This document shows positions 10,621-24,400 of a stretch of DNA of 64,000 nt, piece after piece. The notes beneath the pieces are model-generated. The model ran no database searches. It saw nothing but the letters and a program-made list of their open reading frames with translations, and was not told where the DNA came from. Origin of the DNA: Histoplasma ohiense (Eukaryota; Ascomycota; Eurotiomycetes; Onygenales; Ajellomycetaceae). The translations under genes and the position numbers were made by a program. Where the stretch lies: the NCBI GenBank assembly GCA_017607445.1, contig JAEVHH010000005.1, positions 377,001-441,000 on the forward strand, in the 5' to 3' direction. The number at the start of each line of letters is the position of its first letter. Position 1 is the stretch's first letter.

Positions 10621-11704
10621 ATGTCTATTGCTCAGAGGAATATCACCATGGAAGCCATCAACATGGCTCAGAAGAAGCCAGACGTGACACTTACAGTCCT
10701 TGGATGCGGTAAGGCCAGTCCTGCACAATTATTCAAAAAGCCCCAATATTTCTAACAAAGTCCCGTTGATTGCTCCAGGTACTCTGGGTATAGCCATCTT
10801 ATCAGGCATATTTGCCTCCCTCTCAGAAACAAAAAGCCACTCCGCATACCCGTCGGAGTCTGGAACCACCACACCATCAGAATTTGTCTCACAGCAGAAG
10901 ATCCCGAATAAGTTCATTGCCTGCGTACGTCGGCCGGAGTCAGTAAGGCGTGTCCACAAGGCCCTTGACGCCTTCGCGGTGCCATTGACTGTGTTGCAAA
11001 ACGAAAACATCAAGGCCGTTAACGAAGCTGAGGTGGTCATCCTCGGCTGCAAGCCATACATGCTGCATGATGTCCTCGACGTGCCTGGCATGACAGAGGC
11101 GCTGCAGGGGAAACTCCTCATCAGCATCCTTGCCGGTGTGACCGTAGACCAGATCCAGGACACATTATATCCGCCGACCTCGACAGTTCCAGAATCAAAA
11201 CGCTGCCGCGTCGTTCGCGTCATGCCCAATACCGCTGCCATCGTCCGTGAATCTATGACAGTTATCGGTACTTCCACTCCACCCCTCCCCGAGGAGTGGA
11301 ATATGTTGATATCTTGGATATTTTCCCGTGTAGGACGGGTAGTCACTCTTCCCCCATCGATGATGGATGTGTGCACCTCGCTCGCTGGTTCGGGCCCTGC
11401 GTTTGTAGCCTTGGTCATGGAGGCGATGGCTGATGGAGCTGTTGCGATGGGGCTGCCGAGGGCAGAGGCGCAAATGATGGCTGCCCAGGTCATGCGTGGG
11501 ACGGCTGGTATGGTTCAGAATGGCGAGCATCCAGCGTTGATTAGGGAGAAAGTCAGCACTCCTGGCGGCTGCACGATTGGTGGCTTGCTGGTCCTTGAAG
11601 AGGGAAGAGTTAGGGGTACGCTTGCACGGTCAGTTAGAGAAGCGACGGTTGTCGCGGGTCAGTTGGGACAGGGTATCCAAGGCGTTAATGGGACTCGCTT
11701 TTAA
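10621..11704 (+). CDS. PRO3: Pyrroline-5-carboxylate reductase (proline biosynthesis)
   Basis: The exons are 10621-10708 and 10779-11704, giving 337 residues if the first ATG is used. The intron 10709-10778 starts GTAAGG and ends CCAG. The enzyme reduces 1-pyrroline-5-carboxylate to proline with NAD(P)H. The Rossmann dinucleotide loop, LGCGTLG (GxGxxG), is built across the intron. Downstream are VVILGCKP, VRVMPNTAAIVRESM, the catalytic-domain segment LAGSGPAFVALVMEAMADGAV and the family signature TPGGCTIGGL near residue 300. In-frame ATGs at 10648 and 10663 have better surrounding sequence (A at -3, G at +4), so the true protein could be 9 or 14 residues shorter. The protein is somewhat longer than bacterial ProC (about 270), as is usual in fungi, because of an insert after the first strand. 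Confidence 0.95.
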
Positions 11705-12140
11705 CCGATTGGGCTATGGTATTGTACATTCTTGATGGGTTGCGGTTATTTCTGTAGGATTTTTTGTTTCTTATTGCATTAGACGGTGGAAAAACAATAG
11801 GTTATAGGGGATAAAAAAAAGAATCAAGGGTTGTTGAGTTGCATTTCTTCGCTTAATGATCATATTAATCGATAATGTATGTCATTGACGGGCTCTTAGA
11901 CAAGGACAGGGCAGTTTTGCTTTAAATGGTGTTAAGGGTTTGATTGAACAGATTGCATTCCTGTTTCAAGCTATCTATGGGACGGTCTAAATCATTACAC
12001 ATCTTCACAAGAAACACGATTACTCCTTACACCAAAAAAACACCAAATGTGGACGGTATTATACAAGAAAACCAAAGAAAAAGTCAAGAGTCCTGAAGCG
12101 ACCCTTCAAAAGCCCAAAACTTCCGTATCAAAGCAAACCA
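11705..12140. other. Convergent spacer between P5CR and the CLC channel gene
   Basis: This is 436 bases of A/T-rich 3' flanking sequence from two converging genes. No ORF, tRNA or repeat of note is seen. Confidence 0.6.
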
Positions 12141-15122
12141 TTATAACGAATGTCTAGCATCAAGCGGACTGAACGTGCTTATATTGTGGTGGTCGTCATC
12201 ATCATTGCGTCGAAACCTTCCCTCATCCTCGGTGTTTCCTTCTCCAATTTCATTGTCTCTTAAGCCCTCCGCCCTCCGTTTCTGCGCATCTTCAATGATA
12301 TACCAGACGTCTTTTTTCGTCAGGAACCCTTGGAGAGCACCCTTGTTCACAAATAGTACGTATCGAAGGCCTAATCGTTGGAACATAGTCAAGACGACCA
12401 GGAAGCTGGCGCGGCTGTTGAGTGTGATGGGCGTCTGATCCATCCAAGGGCGAAGGTCCAGGATCTCTAGTGGATCGGCAAAGGGTTGATGAGCGAAATA
12501 TGCAGGGGTTTCCGGAGATACGCTTCGGGAGCTTCGAGAGGTAGCCGATTTAAGGGCGAAGCTAAGTTCGTTACGGGATATGTAGCCCAGTAAGATAGGG
12601 TTAGATGTATCGGAGACGACGGGGAAACCTCGATAGCTTGTTGTGTCGAGGAGATGCAGGAGGGAATCGATTGTGTGGCCGACAGCAGTGATAACTGAAA
12701 GGTCATGAATACTGGTCATGACTTGGCTCACTGGGACATCGGGTAGGACAACCTCATCCTTTTGCTCAATGAAGGGATACCCATGAAGGTGGATCCATGA
12801 TTCGTAAATACCACGTTTCCCAAAAGTATCTCCACACCACTTGGAGAGCATCACAGAAATCATAATGGGGATGACGTAAGTGAGAGCACCGGTAAGTTCA
12901 AACATGATGACCACTATCGACACCGTCATTCTGGTGGCCCCTCCGAGTGCAGAAGCAGCACCGACTATAGCATACGTGCCGGGAGTAATGCATGGAATGT
13001 CGGCCTCGCATTTACGGAAGAGCAGTAAATCTGGTTGAGCCTTCTGCCACATCTCAAATACAATCCCAAGAGCTCTACCAGAGAGTGCCCCCATCGCCAA
13101 CGACGGGAGGATGATGCCCGCTGGGAGATCTAGGCCGAATGTGATTGAGGCAAGGAAAAAGCCGAGAATTGCAGCAAGGAGCAGAAGACCAATAACGCCC
13201 AAAGATGCAGATCCCGTTTTGCAAAGCCCGAACTGATCATCTGTAACTTCCGCGCACTCCGCAAAGAGGTAATATACAAGGTCAGATAATTGAGCCCGCA
13301 TGAATGTATTTGGGAAGTTAATTAGGGCGCTGATGAGTGCAACAAGGGCCACTTGTAAGATCGGGTATGAGTAGCTCCTCGCTTCTCGCCATCTGGCGAC
13401 TCTCATGTTGAGTTTAATGAACAGACCGCCATACAATCCACCAACTATGCCGAGCACAGCAAACGGAAGTAGTTCAAATTGATGCCACCCACGGCTGTAC
13501 GTAACTTGGTAGAGCACAATTTTGCCAGTTCGAAAGGGGTTGAGCGCGTGCAATGTCACTGCTGCAACCATGGCGCATACGAAGCTTTGCCACATGGTTT
13601 TATCTGGGAAATAGTATGATAATTGCTGGGAAACGGCCAACGAAATTAGCACAGTAAAACACTAACGATTTTGAGTGGTGGAGCACCTCTAAGCTGAACA
13701 ATACACCCCCAATCGGAGATCCGAATGCAACAGAAATGCCAGCCGCAGAGGCTGCCGAGAGAACCTCACGCTTTCTTGCTGTTATTGTATATTAGTTTTC
13801 CCGGGTTCCTCCCATGGATATATATATGACTTACCCTCATTACGATTTAGACTGGGGAAGGGCCTCATAATTAAACTTGCGCAGCAGCAAGCCACATGGA
13901 CTAACGGGCCTTCTTTTCCGAGCCATAGTCCCGACGCGGCAGAAAGACACTAGATATTTGTAAGAAATGACAATAAACTTATGAATGAAACCAGAGATAC
14001 CTACAAGACCGAGAGATTTGATCAGTAGTGTCCAAGCGCCCATAAACCGCTTGATTACGAAACCGCCGAGGACAGTTTTTATCTCCGGGATACCACTATG
14101 CTTGGCGTGTACCGCAAACTTTCTAACGAGCACACTTGCGGTTGTTGCGAAAAGAATCTAGCATCCTGGTTAGGAAAACCAAAATCAAGGGTCATGAAAG
14201 TGCTTACAGAATACATGATGAAGAATACATATTCCACCGCATATCCGGCAGTTTTAGATCCAACATGTAGAGAATTACGCCACGGTGTCCAATGCTGACA
14301 CTCGGATAAATCTTGAAGGTAGGTTAGCCATATACGAGGCAGGTGGTAGGCTGGAGAACGAACCATCATAGCCCCAGCAGCAAAAGCTCTTATTCAAATA
14401 AAACTTCCCTCCTTCGCCACCAGTGCGACAGTAGCCAGTTTTGATATCTCCAAGCCAACTGCTTGCGATGTCTATGCACGCTGCTATTACACCAACAGCT
14501 ATCCCCGTTAATATCAAGATAATCCAGATATGGCTGGCATCTAGAACTTTGCGAACGTAGCCAAAGAGACCTTTGTTGCTGGCATAAAGATGCCTGATCC
14601 GCTGGCGCTCCTTTGTATACTCGAAGATCCAATCGATAGCCGTTAAGTTGTCGTAGCCCACTCGTCGGCCGGGCCCCTCGACGTACCAGTCAAGTGGCCC
14701 GCCAGCTTTATTCCCCTCTAGTCCTCCATTGCCAGTCGTCGCCACCGCGGGTGGTGGTGTGCGATTTGTAGATGCGCCGTTATTGTTTCCAAAAGGATTG
14801 TGTAAAGGGGGATGAGAGGTTCCTTCAGTGGAGGAGAAGAAGTTCGAGAGAGCGAATCGGGCGGGACCTTTTTGCTTGCGCTTGAATGAAATCCTGTCAA
14901 ATAGTCAGTAACGAAAGGCTCAACAGCGGACAGCACACGAACTTACGGCTCGTCAAATGCATCCCCTAAAGGGTCTGTTGCAAGAACCGTTTCGTCCCCA
15001 GAATGAGTCGAAGCCAAGTCGACTTGTTCACTGGTCGGATCGCCGCAGCTGCGGGAGGCCTGAGAACTATCATGATTCACAGGAATGTGTGCGGCATTCA
15101 GGCCTGAAGCATTTCCCGTCAT
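12141..15122 (-). CDS. CLC-family voltage-gated chloride channel/transporter (Gef1-like)
   Basis: The seven exons on the minus strand are 15122-14947, 14893-14364, 14311-14208, 14157-14005, 13949-13835, 13778-13687 and 13625-12141, giving 884 residues. All six introns are 50-61 bases and GT-AG. After a disordered N-terminus of about 120 residues, the CLC membrane domain shows HSGIPEIK, the gating-glutamate loop GKEGPLVHVA (about residue 332), SAASAAGISVAFGSPIGG and GGATRMTVSIVV. Two CBS domains follow (about 690-750 and 780-835). In fungi such proteins sit in Golgi, endosomal or vacuolar membranes and support acidification and copper or iron handling. The gating glutamate suggests Cl-/H+ exchange is possible. 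It is divergent from MDN1. The start ATG at 15122 is the most upstream in the frame I could join. Confidence 0.93.
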
Positions 15123-15466
15123 TGTCCGTCATGGAGGCGCCGGCGCAGTGCATAGGACGAAGCCGAGAATCGTACTGTTTGGGAGACGAGATAATAATTG
15201 TCAAAGACATGAAGTTCAAACACTTTGTCCCGAGGTCAAGATGTGGCTGGTAGATGTGGCTGGTGAAGCTGGCGCCAAATGAGGAATGAGCTGATTGGCT
15301 TTCCCGAAGGCGGCGAGGCGAAGGAATTCCACGTGACGTGACGATCCTGCGGCAGAAACTTGTAGTAATTAAAAAAAAAAAAAAGAAAATTTCTCGACTG
15401 AGAAATTTGTGATTTTGAAATACCGCCCCTGGTGGAGGAAAAGGGTTTTGTAGGGCGGCTTGCAAG
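15123..15466. promoter_or_regulatory. Divergent promoter of the CLC gene (-) and MDN1 (+)
   Basis: This 344-base shared promoter holds a run of 14 A at 15371-15384 followed by an inverted repeat at 15387-15408, about 60 bases before the MDN1 ATG. No gene is seen. Confidence 0.6.
15387..15408. promoter_or_regulatory. Perfect 9-bp inverted repeat (AAATTTCTC/GAGAAATTT) upstream of MDN1
   Basis: The arms are separated by GACT. The right arm overlaps the word AGAAATTTGT, also present twice upstream of UTP16. Position, 59 bases before the ATG, suits a core promoter or leader element. Confidence 0.45.
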
Positions 15467-18400
15467 ATGGCACAATTTTCTAGCGATGGGGTACTTTTAC
15501 CACATCCTCAGATTTTAAAGCAGCTACCGCCCGAGCTGGTAGAAATTCTGCGCGCAGGAAGTTCAATTCCAGAAACATTTCTTGATACCCTGTCAATTGC
15601 AGCATTACAGCCAAATTATACCAACAAACTATTCACATTATATGAGCCAATATTTGTGGATTTAGCTGCCAGGTGGATTTGCTTGGACTCCCATGAATAC
15701 TCTGTTCAAGTTACCACTGCATTTGCACGCATTTTACCATTTGCGCCATATCTTCGACCATTTGTCAATGCCGTCTCCCAACGCCTTAAGAGCAGTGCCC
15801 TACCATCCTCGTCAGAGCCAAACCAGTTTGAACTGTTACAGATGGAAGATCGAACTCTGCATGCGTTTCTCATTGCTCTGTTTCGTCTTCTTAGTTTCGA
15901 CTTGGACACTTTCTCACCTATGACGCCCGTGTCCCAACTGCAGTCACTGCTCAGTCATCACAACCCTGTCATTAGATACCTTGCAATCCGATGTTTTTGC
16001 TTGTATATGCGTGCTGCAGATGCTTCCTTGGAACAAATGATAAGCAAGTATCATGATGAGACAGCGATCAATGGCTTATGGGAAGACCGAACCATCGATT
16101 ACCGCCTCCTTAGTATTTGGGAAGAGAAGCGATGGGCTGGATTAAAGGAAGAACTTGATAATTGGAGAATATCTCGCGATGATTCTGTTACGGAGACTTG
16201 GACCAAAGAATTTCGAAATTCTTTCACGAGTCACACTGCAGAAATCGGCGGGGTTCTTCTTCCCACCATCCATCCGAAAAACAACATGGGAGCATCCTGC
16301 CTGGTGGAAACACCAACGGTTCGACGCAACCTTCGCAGTTTCGGTAATTCTCTTCTCTTGATGGATCCATTGCTGCTCGTCGGCCTGGCCGGTTCTGGGA
16401 AAACGTCACTCGTACACGAGGCAGCCAACCGAATGGGCCATTCTTCTTCCATGATTACACTTCACCTAAATGAGCAAACTGATTCTAAAAGTCTATTGGG
16501 TTTGTACTCGACATCGCCTCAAGCTGGCTCATTTTCTTGGCAGCCTGGCGTTTTAACCAAAGCAGCCAGGGAGGGTAGGTGGGTTTTGATTGAAGATCTG
16601 GATCGTGCGCCCTCTGAAGTTATTGGCCTTATCCTCCCGCTTATTGAGAAAAGGGAACTTATAATACCAAGCAGAAAAGAACGCATCCGTTGCGCTGATA
16701 GCTTCAGGGTTATTGCCACCATGCGGTCTACTATCAATGCGGCTGGGAAAGAAATAACCCCAGGAACTAATATGTTGGGAAGTAGACTCTGGAATCACAT
16801 TCAAGTGGCCTCGATGCCCCTGTCAGAAGTCAAAGAGGTTATTATTCAGAGGTTTCCGCTACTTTCCCCCCGAGTAGATACAATCGTGACTACGTTCGAT
16901 CGCATCACATCGCTATTTAACGGCACACTGTCTCGCAAGTTCATGACAAGCAGATTACCAAACCTCCGTGACTTGGTGAAGTTATGTTACAGAATAGAGC
17001 GGCGGTTGCGGAATCTTGGATGTGAAACTGGCTATGAGGCAGTACCAGAGGGTACTCATGACGAACTTTTTATGGATATTGTTGACTGTTTCGCAGCCTG
17101 TTTACCTAAAGGATTACTCCAGTCAACCGTGGCGGGAGTTATTGCGGAAGGGATGCAGATATCTCCCCAGCGTATGAAATTTTGCCTGTCCGAACAGACT
17201 CCTAAGTATTTGGATTCTCCCAACTCAGTCACGATTGGCAGAGAATGCTGCCAGAAAAGAAAACCTCTTGGCCTGCGCAAGTCGTCCTCTTCAACAGCAG
17301 CTCAGAGTACTTTTGCACCAACAAGAGCTTCGTTGAGGATAATGGAGCAAATTGCGTCAGCGTTGCATCTCTCCGAGCCCGTTTTACTGGTTGGAGAAAC
17401 TGGAATTGGCAAAACAGCAGTGATCCAACAGCTTGCATCTCTCTTAAACCAGCGTTTGACGGTGGTAAATTTATCGCAACAGAGTGAGAGCACTGACTTG
17501 CTAGGTGGTTTCAAGCCGGTCAATGTTCGATCGATTGCTGTTCCCTTAGTTGACGAGTTTAATTCATTGTTCGAATCAACCTTCTCTGCTAAAAAGAACC
17601 AGAAATTTCTAGCCTCGGTTGCAAAGTGCGTCACGACTGGCAATTGGCGACGTCTAGTTAATATCCTTAAGGAGGCCATCAAGATGGCATCAGCTATCTT
17701 TGAACCCTTGAACAAAAGTAAAAGTGAATTGACGGATGTGGTCTCGGAACAACCTTCGAAGAAAAGAAAGCTTGACGACACAAAATATACCATCCTCCGT
17801 GGAAAATGGGCCACTTTTTCGAGAGAATTAAAGGAATTCGAGGTCCGGGTTTCTGAAGGCGACAGCAAGTTTGCATTCGCATTCGTCCAAGGCAAGATAG
17901 TCAAAGCGCTGAGGAATGGTGAATGGGTTTTACTCGACGAGATAAATTTAGCTTCTCCTGACACCTTAGAGAGCATTGCTAGCCTCCTTCACTATGGAGG
18001 CGATGGCACCCCATCTGTCCTGCTTTCTGAAGCTGGGGAAGTTGAACGCATTTATGGCGATTCAAATTTCCGAATTTTTGGGGCAATGAACCCTGCAACT
18101 GATGCTGGGAAACGAGATTTGGCTCCTGGTTTACGATCAAGATTTACGGAGATATATGTCAATTCACCAGATACCGAAATGGATGACCTTATAACATTGA
18201 TAGGTGCCTACCTAGGGTCGTTGACTATTGCGGACGAGAAATCTACTATCTCCCTTGCCCGCCTTTACCTTGACACGAAGAAGCTCAATGTAGACAACAA
18301 GTTGACAGACGGAGCAGGTCAGAAACCACATTTTAGCATCAGGACTCTTGTTCGTTCCTTGATATACGTGAGAAATCAAGCGCATATCTACGGGCTTCGA

Positions 18401-21400
18401 CGAGCGATGTACGAAGGGTTTTCTATGAGTTTTTTGACGCTGCTCAGCAAGGCATCCGAGCTCCAAATAATCCCCCTTTTGGATCAACATATATTTGGGA
18501 GCCTTAAAAATTCCCGATCTATACTATCGCAGACTCCCAAACCACCGAATGACGGTGCAACCTATGTTCAATTCAAACATTACTGGATGAGACAGGGAGA
18601 ATTTCCGCTAGAATCCCAACCACACTACATTATCACTCCCTTCATTGAAAGGAATTTAATGAATTTAGTGAGAGCGAGCTCTACGAGACTGTTTCCGATT
18701 TTATTACAAGGCCCAACCTCCTCTGGGAAAACCAGCATGGTGGAATACCTTGCCAAAATTTCTGGCAACCGATTTGTCCGAATCAACAACCATGAACATA
18801 CTGACCTCCAGGAATATTTGGGTTCATACGTATCCGGTGAAGATGGCAGCTTGAAGTATCAAGAAGGAATACTGGTTGAGGCCCTAAGGAACGGCTACTG
18901 GATTGTGTTAGATGAACTTAACCTAGCGCCCACTGATGTCCTGGAAGCTCTCAACCGCCTGCTTGATGACAATAGAGAATTATTTTTACCTGAATCCCAA
19001 GAAGTCATCCGCCCAAACCCGAACTTTATGCTGTTTGCTACTCAAAATCCTGCTGGTCTCTATGGCGGCCGAAAGGTCCTTTCACGTGCTTTTCGAAATC
19101 GATTCCTTGAACTCCATTTCGATGATATTCCTGAGGACGAACTGGAATATATTCTCAAGGAACGATCTCAAATTCCTCCATCATTCTGTGCTAGAATAGT
19201 GTCTGTTTATCGAAAGCTTTCACTGCTACGACAATCCAGCCGCTTATTCGAGCAACGAAACAGCTTTGCTACCCTCCGTGATCTTTTTCGATGGGCCCAA
19301 CGGCGTGCTGATGATCGCGAACAATTGGCTGTGAATGGTTTTATGCTATTGGCAGAGAGGGTAAGAAATCCTCAAGAAAGGGCAGCTGTAAAGGAGGTAA
19401 TAGAGGAAGTTATGCGAGTAAAACTCGATCAGACCGCCATTTATAGTTCCCGGTGCTTGGATGCGCGTCTTCAACAGCTTTCAGCAACTGCCCCAACAAG
19501 TATAATATGGACTCAAGCGATGAGACGGGTATTTATTCTTGTTTCGCAGGCAATTGAACACAACGAACCTGTGCTGCTCGTTGGGGAAACTGGATGTGGC
19601 AAAACGCAAATTTGTCAAGCTATTGCAGAAATATATGGAAAGCAGCTTTTTACCATTAACGCTCATGTTAACCTCGAGACAGGAGACATCGTTGGTGCAC
19701 AGAGGCCGTTGAGAAATAGATCCACAATCGAAGCACAGCTTTTAGCAGACCTGTCCTCAGTCTTGAAGTCCATCGATGCATATGATGAAAGCAGCGATAA
19801 CTCGATTGACAAGCTAATAAGAGTATTTTCTGAGCTAAATTCCCAGGCACTAGATATGTGTGAACCAAATTTGCTTAATCGTATACGAGAAAATATGACA
19901 AGAGCGAAAGCGTTATTCGAGTGGTCTAATGGTAGTCTTATAACGGCAATGGAATCCGGGCAGCATTTCCTTCTTGACGAAATTTCACTCGCAGACGACT
20001 CCGTTTTAGAGCGTCTAAATAGTGTTCTCGAGCCTCACCGGTCTTTGCTCCTTGCAGAAAAGGGGCCTAAAGATTTGGTGGTTGCGAAGGATGGTTTCCA
20101 GTTTTTAGCAACAATGAACCCAGGAGGTGACTACGGAAAAAGAGAACTGTCTGCAGCGCTGAGGAACCGTCTTACCGAAATTTGGGTGCCTCAGCTCTCA
20201 GAAGCTGAAGATATCCTTCCCATCTTGTCTTCAAAACTCGTATCACCAATCTCAAATGCCCCAAGCGCAATGTTAGCGTTTGCAAGATGGTTCAAAGAAA
20301 CTTTCCAGAGCACTTCATCAACATCAATATCCATTCGTGATTTGTTAGCATGGGTTGGTTTTGTAAACCAATGCAAAGATCTCGATCAAGCTGCTGCGGT
20401 GGTCCATGGGGCGGCTCTGGTGTATATAGATACACTGGGTGCCAATCCTTCTGCCATGTTTGTTTCAGGTCCGGCAAATCTCAAACACGATCGACTTAAA
20501 TGTCTTGAGAGATTGGGTGAAATTTTTGGTTTTGACGCTGTCTCTATCTATTACCAAGCAACTACTATATCTATGGAAGACAACAATATGAGAATCGGCC
20601 CATTCGTTCTGGAGATGAGCACTCATTCCGAGCATGATCCCACATTTTCCTTAGAAGCACCGACTACAGTTGCCAACTCGCTGAGGATTGCCCGAGGTCT
20701 TCAGTTAACAAAGCCTATTCTGCTTGAGGGTAGTCCTGGCGTTGGAAAAACCACCCTTGTTGCTGCTTTGGCACAATGTCTTGGGAAACCGCTTACTCGA
20801 ATCAATCTTTCTGACCAGACTGATCTAACGGATTTATTTGGATCAGATGTGCCTGTTGAAGGTGGCGACATGGGAAATTTCGCTTGGAGTGATGCTCCGT
20901 TTTTACGAGCTATGCAGACCGGTGGTTGGGTTCTCCTGGACGAGATGAACCTTGCATCACAGTCTGTTCTGGAAGGTTTGAATTCCTGTTTAGACCACCG
21001 TCAACAAGTTTACGTGGCGGAGTTGGACCAAACGTTTAAACGGCACCCCGACTTTGTTTTATTTGCAGCGCAAAACCCTCACCACCAAGGAGGTGGGAGA
21101 AAAGGTCTTCCTGCATCGTTCGTGAATCGATTTACAGTTGTATATGCAGACTCGTTTAGTGATGACGACTTAAAGATGATCTGTAAACGGTTGTCTCCTC
21201 TTGCTCCTGAAAGGGAGATACAACAGCTAGTTGAATTTGTCTCTTCGTTAAATATTAAAATAACGAACGAACGACTCCTGGGAACTACTGGAGGACCTTG
21301 GGAAATAAATTTGCGAGATATTTCAAGATGGCTCAGACTTCTTGAATCCACTCCAATCCGAGTTTCTCCTTCTCAGTTCCTCGATGTTGTGATTAGCCAG

Positions 21401-24400
21401 AGATTTCGCACACATGGTGACAGATCCCTCGTTTTGTCATTGTACGAGGATGTCTTCCAATCGACACCTGTTGTTAAAAGCTATTTCCATAACCTGAGCG
21501 TGTCGCAATACCAAGTTGGCCTTAGTATACTTCAACGCGACCCGCTGGTGCAAAATTTCAATGATCCTCAGATGAAGATACTCACCGGCGATCTAGCAAT
21601 TATGGAATCATTGGCATTGTGCATAGAGCAAGGATGGCCCAGTATTCTCGTGGGCACATCAGGATGTGGGAAGACGACCATTTTGCGGAAGCTTGCCACT
21701 TTGAGTGGTTGCAAGCTTGTGGAATTGGCACTAAACGCGGACACTGATACTATGGATCTTGTTGGGGGCTTTGAGCAGGTAGACAATGACCGCCATCTGC
21801 TATGTTTCATGGATGAATTGAGCCAGCTTTTGCAAAATCAAGTTGTTTCTACATACACCGCAACCGAACAGACCCGTATGGACAGTGAGCTTGTGCAACT
21901 TTACCAAGACGTCAAGAGCGGGTCATCTAATCTTGAAACAATTTCGGAGGCACTTCATAGAATTTCACTCAAGGGATTACATCCGAGCTTCACAGAGTTT
22001 TACCAACGTTCTAAAACACTGCTAAAATCATCCTTTGTTAACCAGACGATCGGCTTCGAATGGACGGAAGGCATATTTGTCCAATCAGTCCAGAAAGGTG
22101 ATTGGGTGGTCCTTGACAATGCCAACCTCTGTAATCCCTCCGTTTTAGATCGACTAAATTCACTCATGGAACCGAACGGGCATTTAGTTATCAATGAGCA
22201 AAGGACTGGAGATGGCACTGCAAAAGTGGTGAAGCCACACCCAAATTTTCGGCTGTTTCTCACTATGGATCCTCGTCATGGAGAGTTGTCACGAGCAATG
22301 AGGAATCGGGCTATCGAAATATGTCTGCAGCCCGGAGTCACCGGCGGTACGCCAGCGACTCAAGGAATATTTTATACCTCAGAATCGTCAATTTACCGCA
22401 TTCGCTGCGGTCAAGGTCTCTCACACCAACGATTGGATTCGGAATTAGAACAAAATGAACTAGAAGTTTTTCTTGATCACTTGGCTCCGCATGATTTTCG
22501 CAGGCTCCAGCAATCATCCACTTCTATCGATATTTGGGTTGCGAATACGCATCCTTCTACAGTTGTGTACCAGACGTTTGATCGCTACAATACTTTTTTA
22601 AGTCGTGATACCCTTTCTTTGAAGGGTTTTCTATGCGATGGAAGTTGGAATGAACATAAATTTTCCAGCTTTCGCTATGGGATTGAGGTTGGTAATTGAT
22701 TTCTCCGCAGATGCTGTTTTGTTGGCTAACAGACCAAACAGCCGCTGCATCCATTGATCAACGAGCCCCGAGCTGTGGCTTGCATTATTCCAGAATCGCA
22801 AGTTCTCTTAGCAAAACTAGCCAAACTCCAAGAGATACAATTTGACATTTGGCATTTCCACCAAGTCTTGTGTCAAGTTCGTGACTCCGTTTCCAACAAA
22901 AAACCTTCGGAAATGAGCAGACTGGAAAGATCAGTTGCTTCAAATAGGATCCCCACCCTAATGAAGGAATCTACCCAACCGGTCGCTTTTTATCTTTCTA
23001 GCTGTATCCAGGCTTTGAGTGAGACCATTCGGAAGGTCAATTATGAGGTTTTGCGTTCCGTTGATGTGTGTGCTATGGCCAGTTCTATATTGGAGTTGTG
23101 CTGGGATATTTTTGGTGTCGTGCAAACCAATAATTTTGATGAAGGAATATTTCAAACGTATTTGCAAATTGGACAATCTCTCTGTTCTCGCTTTAAGGAT
23201 ATTAAGCTTGATCTTGTCAGGGTCCTGTCTGAATCACTTGATATGTTTCGTATCAACTGGGGCTTGACAACAGGGCAAAGCATGCAACGGATATGGGATC
23301 AGTGGAGGCCGGCGACACCGACCGACCCTGCTCATTTGAAGTCAATGGTGGATTTGCAACAAATTGCTGCAAGATTTGATCTTATTACTGTGAAAACGAA
23401 TTTGCCCTTTTCGCAACTTGGACAATTGCGTCACTCACTAGTCCAAGCACAGATTTCAATGCTACAAGGCGCGGACGGAGTTGGTCTGATCCAGGTATGC
23501 AGCCAAGGTTCCTACGTTTTTTCGAGTATCAAGCTGACCTGATTCCAGGATCTTCAGCATGTAATCGATGACCTTGAAGCTCGAGTGCTGGATTCCGGCC
23601 CAGTATTAGCCCCCTATTTTTCCTTAGAGTTTGAAGCACTTTCACAGTATCGTGATTTCATTGACATCAGCAAGTCAGCAACAGAGACCAGAAATTATGG
23701 CCTCTCGGATATATTGCAGCTACTCGCGGGACGTCCGTCTTACTCTCATGATATGTCAACTCTAGGGAATCCTGTTCCAGAGCTCCTCTCAAGAGTATCG
23801 CGATTTTCAGGCTTCCAAAACGTCTCAAGCAAACCGCTGGCACTTCGTGGAATTGTCTCGCTATCATTAATCGCGAAACTAGCCTCTCTTGGAATTGTGC
23901 CGGTGAAAGGAATGAACATACTGAATTCTGAACTTGACTTCATCGCGAACGGCTTGTGTTCAAGCACTGACCAAATCGCGCGCGATCAACTTGATATCCT
24001 CCGGAAGCAATTAGCTAGGCTCCTTCAAGAGCTTTTGTGTTGTCATGGGGATATGATCGACCCCGTATCACTCGGAAGCGCTGCATCATACCTAGACACG
24101 CTTGTTCGTGATTCAGACCTCAGCGGTCTTGTCAATACCCAAATACCACCACTTAAATTGCGAGATAATGCTGAGAAACTTCACTATTTCAATGAATTTG
24201 CGTCGAGATCATTCAATAAAATTGTATCTTCTTTAGTTGGCATATGTGGTAAAACGGGCACTACTAATCACCTTCAACTGGGAGCCGCCTGTATCCACCT
24301 TGCTATGGCATGCCTTCGGTTCTTTGTCCCAAACAGACCTTTCGACCCGTCCCTTGGCTTGGCTGTTCAGAGACACCGATACACACAACGCGTCCAGGAG

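Noticed and set aside
10729..11493. 254-codon ORF antisense to the P5CR gene
   Set aside because: Open only because of codon bias in the real gene. No family features.
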